A stretch of 64,000 nucleotides of DNA from Glycomyces buryatensis (GTDB taxonomy: Bacteria; Actinomycetota; Actinomycetes; Mycobacteriales; Micromonosporaceae), in the NCBI RefSeq assembly GCF_004912275.1, contig NZ_STGY01000073.1:124001-188000 (forward strand), read 5' to 3'. Under the pieces are notes generated by a model that made no database searches, was not told the DNA's origin, and saw only the letters and a list, made by a program, of their open reading frames with translations. The number at the start of each line of letters is the position of its first letter. Position 1 is the first letter of the stretch. Shown here piece by piece: positions 8,123 through 16,319 of the stretch. The translations under genes were made by a program, and so were the position numbers.

Positions 8123-8312
8123 TCCCGGGACGCCGTTCCGAAGGGTCGCAACACCGTTTGCTTTGGCATCATCTGCTACCTAGCGCGGGCTTAGTAGGGC
8201 AGCGGTTCGCCCGTGGTCAGCAGTTGACCTCCAGTTTGCGGTATGATGTTGCGGCCCAAGACAAGCAGCGCGGGGCCCCCTCTTGTCGATCCCGAATCCT
8301 TAGGCGGCAGCA
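8123..8312. other. Intergenic, lower-GC region
   Basis: No gene seen. TATGAT at 8242-8247 could serve as a -10 element for the membrane protein that follows, but TTGACC at 8224-8229 is only 12 bp away, too close for a normal -35. Confidence 0.4.
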
Positions 8313-8801
8313 GTGGGTGAAGACACCGACCATCACCTAGCGACACTGAAAGTTGCGAAGCACGGCGTCATCGTGGCGGTGTGGAGCTTGGTCGTCGCCG
8401 TGATCGGGCTCGGGTACACAGTCTTCGCTGACCTTGGCGGTGTGGAGTGGGCCCGTGGAGCATCCTTTACGGGAGACTGGCTGGTGAGGCCTGGGCTCCC
8501 GTTCTGGACTGGTTTTTTGCATTTGAGTTGGATCGGATTCGGCTGCGCGGTTGCTTTCGGCGGGCTCAATGTGCTGCTCCGCAAGCTGTTCAAGGTCGGT
8601 GACAACTTGATCGGCTGGTGGTTGTCGGAGTCCTTCGTGCTCATCGTGCTGATGGTGATGGCCGCAGTGTCAATCGGCAAAGGATTCTGGCCCACCGCGC
8701 TGGCGGTCGCCGGTGCACTGGTGCAATGCTGGGGGTTCGTCGGGCTCCTCCTGATGTCGATACGGCTGCCGAACATTCACCACAAGCATCCGGATGCATA
8801 G
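8313..8801 (+). CDS. Small four-helix membrane protein
   Basis: The product has 162 residues from a GTG start with a weak AGGCGG upstream. Four hydrophobic segments are clear at about residues 14-36, 54-80, 98-117 and 121-143, with short loops and a charged LLRKLFKVGDN loop between helices 2 and 3. No catalytic motif. Base composition is lower in GC than the neighbours, consistent with acquisition. Unknown function; it stands alone between the primase remnant and the recombinase. Confidence 0.6.
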   Translation: MGEDTDHHLATLKVAKHGVIVAVWSLVVAVIGLGYTVFADLGGVEWARGASFTGDWLVRPGLPFWTGFLHLSWIGFGCAVAFGGLNVLLRKLFKVGDNLIGWWLSESFVLIVLMVMAAVSIGKGFWPTALAVAGALVQCWGFVGLLLMSIRLPNIHHKHPDA

Positions 8802-8868
8802 AGCCCGAGCCGACTAACCCACTCGCTGCGGACTCGGCTGGAGAGCGTTGGGCGGTTGTCGTATGACC

Positions 8869-8912
8869 GACAAACTTTGGGTAACGTCGGGGGTTACGAG
8901 ACCCGATTTGTC
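8869..8912. repeat. Nested inverted repeat next to the recombinase 3' end
   Basis: GACAAA (8869-8874) pairs with TTTGTC (8907-8912), and inside it GTAAC (8881-8885) pairs with GTTAC (8893-8897). The 44-bp imperfect dyad lies 33 bp beyond the recombinase stop. It could be a terminator or half of an attachment site. Confidence 0.4.
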
Positions 8913-8944
8913 AAGGTCGGGAGTTCCCCACTGCGTCTATTCAG

Positions 8945-10630
8945 TCAGGCCCACTGCCGCATCGCTGCGACCAGTTCCTGATCGTGTTTGGCAGCCATGG
9001 CCCGCTGCGCCAGTCGCGTCGCCTGCGTCTCCTCGTCTTCCGCCAGCGGCAGCAACCGGCCCCGGTAGTCATAGACGTGTACGTATTCCTCGATGGGTGG
9101 CTTCTTCGAGGTCTTCCCGGTCGGGAAGACGATGATCTCCGGGAACACCTGAGAGAGGATGTTCTGCTGCGCTTCGATGTCCAGGTCTTCCCATTCGCGG
9201 TAGACCTGGTCCCAGGGGACCTCGGTCAGTCTGGCCGGGGCCTCGGCGACGGCTTCGGTCTCGCCCAGAGCCTCTAGCTCCCGCTTGGCTCGGGCTTCAC
9301 CGGCCAGGAACGCCTTCTTGGAGATTTGCCCGGCGAAGTACATCTCCGCCATCTCCTCCTGCGTCGCTTCGATCTCGGAGCGCTTGGCCTCCTTCGCCGC
9401 GGCCTGTGCTCGTGCGGACTCGGCGTCGTCTTTGCCGGTCGCCATGAACGCCTCGTACTGCTCCGGGGACTGGAGGTAGCCCATCAACAGGCCGGTCACG
9501 TACTCGTCGATCCGGTCCGCGCGCACGGAGGTGTGCTGCTTGCCGCAGCACTCGCGGCGGCACACGTAGTACAGGTACCCGCTCGCCCAGTGCGAGCGCA
9601 GCGGCAGGCACTCATCGACCGGCCCGCACTGGTAGATGCCCGATCCCATGTAGCGCTTGTGGTTGCCTTTCTCCGACAGCGTCCGCGTCAGGACCGCTTT
9701 CATCGCTTCCCACTCCTGGCGGGTGACGATCGGCTCCCAGTTGCCGGGAGTCAGCTCCGCGAGCCAGGGCGCGACCGGTTCGGGCGCGGAGTCGTACAGG
9801 TAGGTGGTGCGCTGGTAGGCGCGCATCGCGCACAGCTCGGGGGCCAGGAGTGCGGCTTTGACCGTGTCCCAGTCGAAGGCGTTGCCCGCCGTGTTCGTGA
9901 ACCCCGCTTTGTTCCAGCGGCGCGAGACCTCCGCGAGGGTCCCGCCCAACGCGAGCACGTAGTTGTAGCCGTCGCGGATCGCCGCTGCCTGCTCGGGGAC
10001 GATGGTGTACGAGGTCTTGTCCTCGGTCTTGGTGTAGCCGAACTTTGCCCGGCCGGTCGAGGGCATCCCCTGGCGGACGCGCTCCAGCTCGGTCAGGTTC
10101 CGTTTCTTCGCCATCTCCTCGACCATCGACCGGTTGATGTCGACACGGATGCGGGCGTTGAGCCGCCCTCCCGGCGTGCTCAGGTCGAAGTGTGCGTCAT
10201 GGGTGAGGTAGACGGGGAAGTCCTTGGAATCGAGCAGGCTGATGAGGTCTTCGAGTTCCAGCGGGAGCCGGTAGAGCCGTTCGTTGTCACGGCAGATCGC
10301 CCGCGCGAGCACACCGGACTTGAGGGCTTCGATCATGCGGGTGTATTCAGGGCGCGGCTTGCGCGGGTTCGAGGCACTGACCGACTGGTCAAGGAACAGT
10401 GCCACATTGACCCAGCTGCGGGCCTCGCACTCCTTGAGGGCGTTCGTGATCTGGTTCTCCAGGGAGAGCGTGTCATCCTCACCCGGCCTCGGGGAGCGGC
10501 GGACGTAGATCGCTGTCACCGAGTCCGGCTCGGCCTCGGCAAGCTGCTGAGGGGTCCAGATGAGGTGCTTGTACTTGATGCTGAGGTCGCTTGCGACGCT
10601 GTATCGCCTGGCCTTGGTTCTGGGGGTCAT
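8945..10630 (-). CDS. Large serine recombinase / integrase
   Basis: The product has 561 residues. The resolvase domain contains the catalytic serine in AIYVRRS (Ser46), a DQSVSAS segment and the arginine-bearing DNERLYR motif. The recombinase domain follows (about 190-320), then a zinc-ribbon-like stretch with several cysteines (CGPVDEC to RRECCGK, about 350-385) and a long coiled coil (about 410-460). This is the phiC31/TnpX-type layout used for site-specific integration and excision. ATG 10630 is preferred to 10672 because AGGAGG sits 7 bases upstream. The leader resembles that of the 11842 gene. It is the likely mover of this accessory block. Confidence 0.92.
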   Translation of the reverse strand: MTPRTKARRYSVASDLSIKYKHLIWTPQQLAEAEPDSVTAIYVRRSPRPGEDDTLSLENQITNALKECEARSWVNVALFLDQSVSASNPRKPRPEYTRMIEALKSGVLARAICRDNERLYRLPLELEDLISLLDSKDFPVYLTHDAHFDLSTPGGRLNARIRVDINRSMVEEMAKKRNLTELERVRQGMPSTGRAKFGYTKTEDKTSYTIVPEQAAAIRDGYNYVLALGGTLAEVSRRWNKAGFTNTAGNAFDWDTVKAALLAPELCAMRAYQRTTYLYDSAPEPVAPWLAELTPGNWEPIVTRQEWEAMKAVLTRTLSEKGNHKRYMGSGIYQCGPVDECLPLRSHWASGYLYYVCRRECCGKQHTSVRADRIDEYVTGLLMGYLQSPEQYEAFMATGKDDAESARAQAAAKEAKRSEIEATQEEMAEMYFAGQISKKAFLAGEARAKRELEALGETEAVAEAPARLTEVPWDQVYREWEDLDIEAQQNILSQVFPEIIVFPTGKTSKKPPIEEYVHVYDYRGRLLPLAEDEETQATRLAQRAMAAKHDQELVAAMRQWA

Positions 10631-10635
10631 ACGAT

Positions 10636-10653
10636 TGCCTCCTACGTTCGAGG
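10636..10653 (-). promoter_or_regulatory. RBS box that can pair with itself, recombinase leader
   Basis: On the minus strand CCTCGAACGTAGGAGGCA contains the Shine-Dalgarno AGGAGG and an upstream CCTC able to pair with GAGG. A copy matching 16 of 18 bases precedes the minus-strand gene starting at 11842. Confidence 0.5.
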
Positions 10654-10679
10654 ATATGTTGTTTATTCTCATGTGTCCA

Positions 10680-11060
10680 CACCCCCGGCTGGACGGTCAC
10701 CAAGACCGGCCCCGGTAGTGCGTTGATCGTCCACCACCACGGCCACGAGGCCACCCCTGAGGACATGCACGAATACTCGGGCGGCCAGGGCTGCGGGCAC
10801 GGCTGCGAAGACCACCGCAGCAACATCGACCTCGATGAAGACTTCAGGAACGGGCCTGATGATGCTTTCCCCACCGGCCTCTACCCCGAAGAACACGCAC
10901 AAGTCCCAGACCGTGACTTGAAGGATGTCCTCGACGCCTATGCGCTCCACCGGATCGGCATCGACCTCAAACGGGCCAAAGCCAGGGCAAGGGAACGCTT
11001 CCGCCAACCCTCCACCGCCGAAGCCGAACCGGCCACGGCCACCCCACCGCCCGACCGGTT
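10680..11060 (+). pseudogene. Gene remnant lacking its 5' end
   Basis: One plus-strand frame has strongly coding third positions (mostly C/G) from about 10680 to 11060. It reads TPGWTVTKTGPGSALIVHHH, an acidic Cys/His-rich stretch, then DLKDVLDAYALHRIGIDLKRAKARARERF. No start codon with a ribosome site precedes it; the frame runs straight out of the recombinase promoter. Beyond 11060 the frame is unclear, and a Pro/Gly-rich tail is open in two frames until 11299. It may be a host or element gene cut by integration. Function unknown. Confidence 0.4.
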
Positions 11061-11293
11061 ACCGTGCCCCGCCGCCAGGCAGCAACGGCGGCGGGGGAAG
11101 CGGACCCGCAAAGGACCGCAGCCCGACCCCACCCGGCAACGGGACCAGCGGGATCGGGCCCTCCGTCGTGCCCGAAGGCGGCATTACTGCCCCTGCCATC
11201 CCTACGGCCGAGGCCGGGCCGGGCTCACCAACTGGCCCCACCAACAGGCCCCGCCCCGGCAACGAATGCCAGCCACCCTCCGCACCTCTCCAT

Positions 11294-11465
11294 CGCTGAT
11301 TCGATTGAAGCCCAACCCACACGCACCCCGACCGCCAGCCGACCACAGCCGGCCTGGGCAGACCGCCACTGTCGCTGACTCGTCTGAAGCGCAACCTCTA
11401 TGCACCCGGACCGCCAGCCGACCGGGCCCCGGGCCGGCCGGACCTCCACTGTCGCTGATTCACGG
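11294..11465. repeat. Tandem imperfect repeat, 79-80 bp unit
   Basis: Units begin with CGCTGA at 11294, 11373 and 11453. The first two are full length and share blocks such as CCGACCGCCAGCCGACC and CCACTGTCGCTGA; the third is cut off after about 13 bp. No protein-coding reading is convincing across it. Confidence 0.65.
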
Positions 11466-11494
11466 CCGCCCGGTCAGTGCTCGAGCGCGGCAGG

Positions 11495-11842
11495 TCAGTC
11501 GGATTCGAACGAGCCGATGGACAGATCCTCCATCGTGAAGACGCTGCCGTCGGCGAGGTGGAGTTCGACCGGGCCGAACATCAGGTAGAAGCGCAGGGCG
11601 CCGAGGGCGTTGTCGTGCGTGCAGAAGTTGCCCCCGGCCTTGGGATAGACCGTGCTGGAGAAGGCGCCGACCTCGATGGTGTCGTAGCCGGCGGCGATGA
11701 CGCCGGGGCAGTGCGGCAGGTGGGATCCGAGGTCGTCGGCGCACTCGGCGCAACGGATGGTGAACGACTGCGGGACGCCGCCGGAATCGTGCTTGGACTT
11801 GTCGGTCGGGTGGGCGACAATGGCCTTGTCGGGCGTAGACAT
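11495..11842 (-). CDS. Hypothetical small protein
   Basis: The product has 115 residues. The start at 11842 (MSTPDKAIVAHP) is chosen because GGAGG lies 7 bases upstream; longer in-frame starts lack this. A CAECADDLGSHLPHC segment (about residues 31-45) gives three cysteines and a histidine that might bind metal. The C-terminal half is strand-rich (RFYLMFGPVELHLADGSVFTMEDL). No recognised family. Its leader shares an 18-bp box with the recombinase leader, so the two may be controlled together. Confidence 0.6.
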   Translation of the reverse strand: MSTPDKAIVAHPTDKSKHDSGGVPQSFTIRCAECADDLGSHLPHCPGVIAAGYDTIEVGAFSSTVYPKAGGNFCTHDNALGALRFYLMFGPVELHLADGSVFTMEDLSIGSFESD

Positions 11843-12070
11843 GTTCTGCCTCCGATGTTCGAGGCCGGGGCGGATCTGGCTACCAACCTTCTGACCGCCC
11901 CGGCCGGCTCCTGTTTCGGGCTGGGGCTCGGACACTCGCGTATAACCTCCGTGACCAAAACCACGCCCAGTGGTAGATTGACACAAACCTAATCACAGCG
12001 CAAGCTTCAAAACGCATTTCGTCCAAAAATATGCAACGCTGAGACTCGAACGAGCGATGGAGGTAGGGCG
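11843..12070. promoter_or_regulatory. Divergent control region of the 11842 and 12071 genes
   Basis: A lower-GC 228-bp region. It contains TTGACA at 11978-11983 facing right and a short dyad ACCAC-N5-GTGGT at 11960-11974 just before it, a candidate operator. A good -10 at the usual spacing is not obvious. Confidence 0.4.
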
Positions 12071-12940
12071 ATGGCAGGACGCGGACGACCCAAAGGACCC
12101 GGTAGCAGCCTTCGATCCCGGTGGCTCGGCGAGCGCTTGCGCGCTCTCCGTGAAGCCGCCGACATCTCGCCCGTGGAAGTGGCCGAGTTCCTGCAACGGG
12201 ACCGCTCAGTCGTGGGGCGCTACGAGACCGGCGACTATCCGATCCGGCGGGCCGACGTGTACGCGCTCCTTACTTACTACGGGGTCGAGGACGAGAAGAC
12301 CCGCGAGACTCTGCTCGAACTGTGTGAAGATGTCTGGCGCAAAGGCTGGTGGGATCCCTATAAGAAGGAAGTCGCTAAGGACTTCGTAGACCTGCCCTGG
12401 CTGGAGTCGCGTACCGATGAGCTTTGCGTGTACCAGAACATGGTGATTCACGGTCTGGCGCAGACCCGTGCCTACGCGGAGACCTTGATTCGCAAAGCCG
12501 AAGCGGATGCGGAGGAAGCGCAGATCCAGCGATGGGTGGACCTTCGGCTCGGGCGACAGGCGATCCTCGCCGGCGATGAAGCACTTCGGTACACGATGGT
12601 GATCGAAGAGCCGGTGTTGCACAGGCCGATCGGCGGAGTCAAGGTGATGAGTGAACAGCTCAGGCATCTGCTGGACCTTGGAGAGCTGGAGACCATCGAG
12701 ATCCGGGTCCTGCCCACAGCCCACGGACCGCACAGCGGCCATCTGGGCAGCTTCTTGCTGTTCGTGATGCCAGAGCAGTTCACGGATGTCGCCTATGTCG
12801 AGTCGCTCGGAGGGGCGCTCTATGTCGAATCACCTGATGTGGATCGGTTCGAGGATGCGTGGCACGATGTGAATAAGGCTGCGCTCGACCAGAAGAGATC
12901 GGCGGCGCTTATCAAGTCCGTATTGAAGGAGACCAAGTGA
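12071..12940 (+). CDS. Scr1-type XRE regulator with DUF5753 domain
   Basis: The product has 289 residues. Residues 13-75 form an XRE helix-turn-helix (LGERLRALREAADISPVEVAEFLQRDRSVVGRYE is the canonical run, split here over residues 19-52). Residues 100-285 match the DUF5753 pattern of Streptomyces Scr1-type regulators, with VIHGLAQTRAYAE, EAQIQRWVDLRLGRQAIL and IRVLPTAHGPH. GGAGGT lies 7 bases before the ATG. The stop overlaps the next start (GTGA), the usual arrangement with a DUF397 partner. Such pairs affect development and antibiotic production in Streptomyces and behave in a toxin-antitoxin-like way. Confidence 0.88.
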   Translation: MAGRGRPKGPGSSLRSRWLGERLRALREAADISPVEVAEFLQRDRSVVGRYETGDYPIRRADVYALLTYYGVEDEKTRETLLELCEDVWRKGWWDPYKKEVAKDFVDLPWLESRTDELCVYQNMVIHGLAQTRAYAETLIRKAEADAEEAQIQRWVDLRLGRQAILAGDEALRYTMVIEEPVLHRPIGGVKVMSEQLRHLLDLGELETIEIRVLPTAHGPHSGHLGSFLLFVMPEQFTDVAYVESLGGALYVESPDVDRFEDAWHDVNKAALDQKRSAALIKSVLKETK

Positions 12941-13185
12941 AGATCACCGGTACTGTCCAGGAGCTTTCGGCCCCGGAGCTTGCCGGGATTCGCTGGAAGA
13001 TCAGTTCGCGCAGCGACAGCAACGGCGGCAGCTGTGTCGAGGCCGGGGCGCTGGCCGACAATTCCGGCCGGGTCGCCGTCCGTCACTCGCACCACCCCGA
13101 GGGGTCGGTCATCGTCTACACCCGCGCCGAATGGGATGCCTTCCTCGCCGGAGCCCGAGACGGCGAGTTCGACTTCACCGAGTAA
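12937..13185 (+). CDS. DUF397 protein, Scr2-like partner
   Basis: The product has 82 residues. The core WKISSRSDSNGGSCVEAG, then VAVRHSHHPEG and YTRAEWDAFLAGARDGEFD, is the standard DUF397 sequence. It starts at a GTG overlapping the stop of the XRE gene by 4 bp and is probably co-translated with it. DUF397 proteins are thought to antagonise or modulate the paired Scr1-type regulator. It is the last accessory gene before the ribosomal operon. Confidence 0.9.
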   Translation: MKITGTVQELSAPELAGIRWKISSRSDSNGGSCVEAGALADNSGRVAVRHSHHPEGSVIVYTRAEWDAFLAGARDGEFDFTE

Positions 13186-13277
13186 ATCGCGCGTGCGTCG
13201 GCCTCCGATGCCCCGCCGTGCGCTGTGTCGCCTGCCTCATCCCGACCCCGCCGTTCGTCGCATAACCCCTGACCAGG

Positions 13278-13391
13278 CATAATCGAGAGGTTGCGCTTCG
13301 GCGCGGCATTCTCCGGGTCTCGAACCCGGACAACCACAGCGAGTCGGTCCCGAACCGGACCGGCGTTTAGCGAACGAAGGGATTCAGTCAA
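13278..13391 (+). promoter_or_regulatory. Promoter candidate and leader of rpsE with two hairpins
   Basis: CATAAT at 13278-13283 is a good -10 with only a weak -35 (TTCGTC, 13254-13259). The following leader of about 100 bases carries CCGGG-N7-CCCGG (13313-13329) and GGTCC-N6-GGACC (13346-13361 approx.), then GAAGGGA before the GTG of rpsE. Confidence 0.5.
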
Positions 13392-14024
13392 GTGGCTGAA
13401 CAAACACAGCAGCAGGCTGGCGGTGACCGCGGCGGACGTGGCGGTCGCGGCGGCCGCGGGGGCCGGGACGGCGGTCGCGGACGCGACCGCGCCGAGAAGT
13501 CCCCGCACATCGAGCGCGTCGTCACGATCAACCGTGTCGCCAAGGTCGTCAAGGGCGGTCGTCGCTTCGCGTTCACCGCACTCGTCGTCGTCGGCGACGG
13601 TGCGGGCAACGTCGGTGTCGGCTACGGCAAGGCCAAGGAAGTCCCCGCGGCGATCGCCAAGGGCGTCGAAGAGGCCAAGAAGGCCTTCTTCGAGGTCCCG
13701 CGCATCGGCGGCACCATCCCGCACGAGGTGCTCGGTGAGGACGCCGCCGGCGTCGTCATGCTGAAGCCCGCCTCGGCCGGTACCGGTGTCATCGCAGGTG
13801 GACCGGTCCGCGCCGTCCTCGAGTGCGCCGGCATTCACGATGTCCTGTCGAAGTCGCTCGGCTCCTCGAACGCGATCAACATCGTCCACGCGACGGTGCA
13901 CGCGCTCAAGCAGCTCGAAAGCCCGGAGGCCGTCGCGGCCCGCCGCGGCATGGCCCTGGAGGACATTGCTCCCAAGGGTCTGCTGCGCGCCCGCGCCGAG
14001 GCCGCCCAGGCCGCGCAGGCTTAG
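13392..14024 (+). CDS. rpsE: Ribosomal protein S5 (uS5)
   Basis: The product has 210 residues. An Arg/Gly-rich N-terminal extension (about residues 9-33) precedes the S5 RNA-binding domain, which has [19 protein letters not shown] and [13 protein letters not shown], and the C-terminal domain with [16 protein letters not shown]5 is a small-subunit protein at the mRNA entry and takes part in decoding fidelity. The GTG start has GAAGGGA 9 bases upstream. rpmD and rplO follow closely. Unusually, rplR is not upstream: accessory genes end only 206 bp before it. Confidence 0.97.
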   Translation: MAEQTQQQAGGDRGGRGGRGGRGGRDGGRGRDRAEKSPHIERVVTINRVAKVVKGGRRFAFTALVVVGDGAGNVGVGYGKAKEVPAAIAKGVEEAKKAFFEVPRIGGTIPHEVLGEDAAGVVMLKPASAGTGVIAGGPVRAVLECAGIHDVLSKSLGSSNAINIVHATVHALKQLESPEAVAARRGMALEDIAPKGLLRARAEAAQAAQA

Positions 14025-14040
14025 GGGGATCGAGAACAGC

Positions 14041-14223
14041 ATGGCACGTTTGAAGATCACCCAGGTCCGCTCCGTCATCGGCACCAAGCCGAAGCACCGG
14101 GCCACCATGCAGACCCTCGGTCTGCGCAAAATCCGCCAGACGGTATTCAAGGACGACCTGCCGCAGTACCGCGGCATGGTCCACAGCGTCCGCCACCTGG
14201 TCGAAGTCGAGGAGGTCGAGTAG
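14041..14223 (+). CDS. rpmD: Ribosomal protein L30 (uL30)
   Basis: The product has 60 residues, the normal length for bacterial L30. It reads [20 protein letters not shown] and continues with the usual [10 protein letters not shown] segment. It lies 16 bp after rpsE and 2 bp before rplO and is clearly co-transcribed with both. Confidence 0.97.
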   Translation: MARLKITQVRSVIGTKPKHRATMQTLGLRKIRQTVFKDDLPQYRGMVHSVRHLVEVEEVE

Positions 14224-14225
14224 TC

Positions 14226-14699
14226 ATGACGATTCGCATCCATGACCTGCAGCCCGCCCCCGGCGCCAAGAAGGCCAAGACCCGCGTCGGTCGCGGTGAA
14301 GGCTCCAAGGGCAAGACCGCTGGGCGAGGCACCAAGGGCACCAAGGCCCGCAAGACCGTGCCGGCCGGGTTCGAGGGTGGCCAGATGCCGCTCCAGATCC
14401 GGCTGCCGAAGCTCAAGGGCTTCAAGCCGCACAACAAGGTCGTCTTCCAGGTGGTGAACCTCGACCGTCTCGTGGAGCTCTTCCCCGAGGGCGGCGAGGT
14501 CGGCCCCGAGCAGCTGATCGAGGTGGGCGTCCTCAACAAGAAGGAGCTCATCAAGGTCCTCGGCTCCGGTGAAGTCGACGGCGTCAAGTTCGACCTGAAG
14601 GCGCACGCCTTCTCCGCGTCGGCGACCACGAAGGTCACCGCCGCCGGCGGTTCGACCACCGTGGTGGACAAGAAGACCGGCGAGCCCCTCGGCGAATAA
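14226..14699 (+). CDS. rplO: Ribosomal protein L15 (uL15)
   Basis: The product has 157 residues. It shows the conserved start [20 protein letters not shown], the [10 protein letters not shown] loop, [19 protein letters not shown] and a C-terminal [19 protein letters not shown]15 assembles late into the large subunit. It ends the rpsE-rpmD-rplO block; a hairpin with T-rich tail at 14737-14764 separates it from secY, so the two halves may be partly uncoupled. Confidence 0.97.
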   Translation: MTIRIHDLQPAPGAKKAKTRVGRGEGSKGKTAGRGTKGTKARKTVPAGFEGGQMPLQIRLPKLKGFKPHNKVVFQVVNLDRLVELFPEGGEVGPEQLIEVGVLNKKELIKVLGSGEVDGVKFDLKAHAFSASATTKVTAAGGSTTVVDKKTGEPLGE

Positions 14700-14736
14700 T
14701 CGCCCTGGGCTTCGGCCGCACAAATGATCTGCGAAG

Positions 14737-14764
14737 CGGGTCGGAGGGAACTCCGGCCCGTTTC
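14737..14764 (+). terminator. Intrinsic terminator or attenuator between rplO and secY
   Basis: A ten-pair stem (CGGG and CGGAG against CTCCG and CCCG, with one U-G pair) closes over GGAA and is followed by TTTCGT. The 190 bp after it, before secY, presumably hold a secY promoter. Confidence 0.7.
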
Positions 14765-14955
14765 GTCATGGCGAATGCCGAATATCTGCGCCTGTGGACG
14801 CCTGCTAGGCTCCCGTAGCGAGGACCACCGTCTTCCTCGGCGTGTGACACCTCGCTCGGAACATATACACGCCCACTGGTTACCATGGCGGGCACCGTAA
14901 TCCGAACGGACCTGCCGGTGGACCCCCCCAGGGGTCTTGTTCAGGAGGAACTGCT

Positions 14956-16293
14956 TTGCTCTCCGCCTTCATAAGCGCGTTTCGGACTCCCGATCTGCGC
15001 AAGAAGATCCTGTTCACCTTGATGATCATCGGACTGTATCGTCTTGGTGCGCAGATGCCGAGCCCCGGCGTCGACTACGCCGCTGTGCAGACCTGCCTGG
15101 ACATCGCCCCGGACGACGACGCCGGCGCCTTTGGACTGTTGAACATGTTCACCGGGGGAGCGCTCCTTCAGCTCTCGGTGTTCGCACTCGGCGTGATGCC
15201 GTACATCACCTCCTCGATCATCATGCAGCTCTTGACTGTTGTGATCCCGCGACTCGAGCAGTTGCGCAAGGAGGGCCAGCCGGGCCAGGTCAAGATCACC
15301 CAGTACACCAGGTATCTGACCCTGGGTCTGGCGCTGCTCCAGGCCGCCAGCTATATCGCGTTGGCCCGTTCGGGTGTGCTGTTCCAGACGACGTGTCCCG
15401 ACGAGATCCTCCCTGACCTGTCGGGCTCCGAGGCCAATATCCCGTACTGGATGACCATCGTCGTGGTCGTGTCGGTCATGGTCGCCGGTACCGCGATGAT
15501 CATGTGGTTCGGCGAGCAGATCACCGAGCGCGGCGTCGGCAACGGCATGAGCCTCTTGATCTTCGCCTCGATCGCCGCGCAGATGCCCGGCCAGTTCTGG
15601 GGCCTGAAGAACTCCGAGGGCTGGTTCATGTTCGGCGCGATCGTCGCGGTCGGCATCGCCATCCTCGTCGCGGTCATCTTCATCGAGCAGTCCCAGCGCC
15701 GCATCCCGGTGCAGTACGCCAAGAAGATGGTGGGCCGCCGGGCCTACGGCGGGACCTCCACGTACATCCCGCTCAAGGTCAACCAGGCCGGCGTCATCCC
15801 GGTCATCTTCGGTTCCTCGCTGCTGTACATCCCGACGCTGTTCCTCCAGTTGAACGCCGGCTCCGACTCGTGGTGGACGAACTTCATCGACCGCTACCTG
15901 ATCGACCAGGGCTCGTGGGTGTACATCCTCGTCTACACCGCGCTGATCATCTTCTTCACGTACTTCTACGTCTCGATCACCTTCAAGGTGGACGACGTCG
16001 CCGAGAACATGAAGAAGGCCGGCGGATTCATCCCAGGTGTGCGTCCCGGCAAGCCGACCGCCACCTACTTGCAGCGAGTCCTGTCACGCCTGACCTTCCC
16101 AGGCTCGCTTTACCTGGCCACAATCGCTATCCTTCCCAATCTGGCCATCATCGCGTTCGGAAACCAGCAGTTGTTCGCGCAGTTCCCGTTCGGCGGCACC
16201 TCCGTGCTGATCATGGTCGGCGTCGGCCTGGAGTCGGTCAAGCAGATCGAGTCCCAGTTGATGCAGCGCCACTACGAGGGCTTCCTGCGCTAG
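14956..16293 (+). CDS. secY: Preprotein translocase channel SecY
   Basis: The product has 445 residues with about ten membrane helices. Conserved parts include [21 protein letters not shown] at the N-terminus (shown here in pieces), [21 protein letters not shown], the GNGMSLLIF segment, the [13 protein letters not shown] cytosolic loop that meets the ribosome and SecA, and the final [12 protein letters not shown]. It forms the membrane pore with SecE and SecG. The start is a TTG at 14956 with AGGAGGAA upstream. adk follows after 26 bp and map after that, the usual order in actinomycetes. Confidence 0.97.
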   Translation: MLSAFISAFRTPDLRKKILFTLMIIGLYRLGAQMPSPGVDYAAVQTCLDIAPDDDAGAFGLLNMFTGGALLQLSVFALGVMPYITSSIIMQLLTVVIPRLEQLRKEGQPGQVKITQYTRYLTLGLALLQAASYIALARSGVLFQTTCPDEILPDLSGSEANIPYWMTIVVVVSVMVAGTAMIMWFGEQITERGVGNGMSLLIFASIAAQMPGQFWGLKNSEGWFMFGAIVAVGIAILVAVIFIEQSQRRIPVQYAKKMVGRRAYGGTSTYIPLKVNQAGVIPVIFGSSLLYIPTLFLQLNAGSDSWWTNFIDRYLIDQGSWVYILVYTALIIFFTYFYVSITFKVDDVAENMKKAGGFIPGVRPGKPTATYLQRVLSRLTFPGSLYLATIAILPNLAIIAFGNQQLFAQFPFGGTSVLIMVGVGLESVKQIESQLMQRHYEGFLR

Positions 16294-16319
16294 TCAAGCG
16301 GGAAGGGAAGGAACGGAAT

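Noticed and set aside
8224-8247. TTGACC/TATGAT as a normal promoter
   Set aside because: The spacing is 12 bp, too short for a standard sigma-70-type promoter.
10925-11538. Pro/Gly-rich ORFs between the gene remnant and 11.5 kb
   Set aside because: Two frames are open, neither with a start signal, and the region contains non-coding tandem repeats.
13295-13345. tRNA gene on the minus strand upstream of rpsE
   Set aside because: Only a T-arm-like hairpin is present; no acceptor stem partner, D arm or anticodon arm can be built.
15504-16319. Long N-terminal extension of adenylate kinase
   Set aside because: It is an out-of-frame reading of secY; the kinase starts at TTG 16320 with a good ribosome site.
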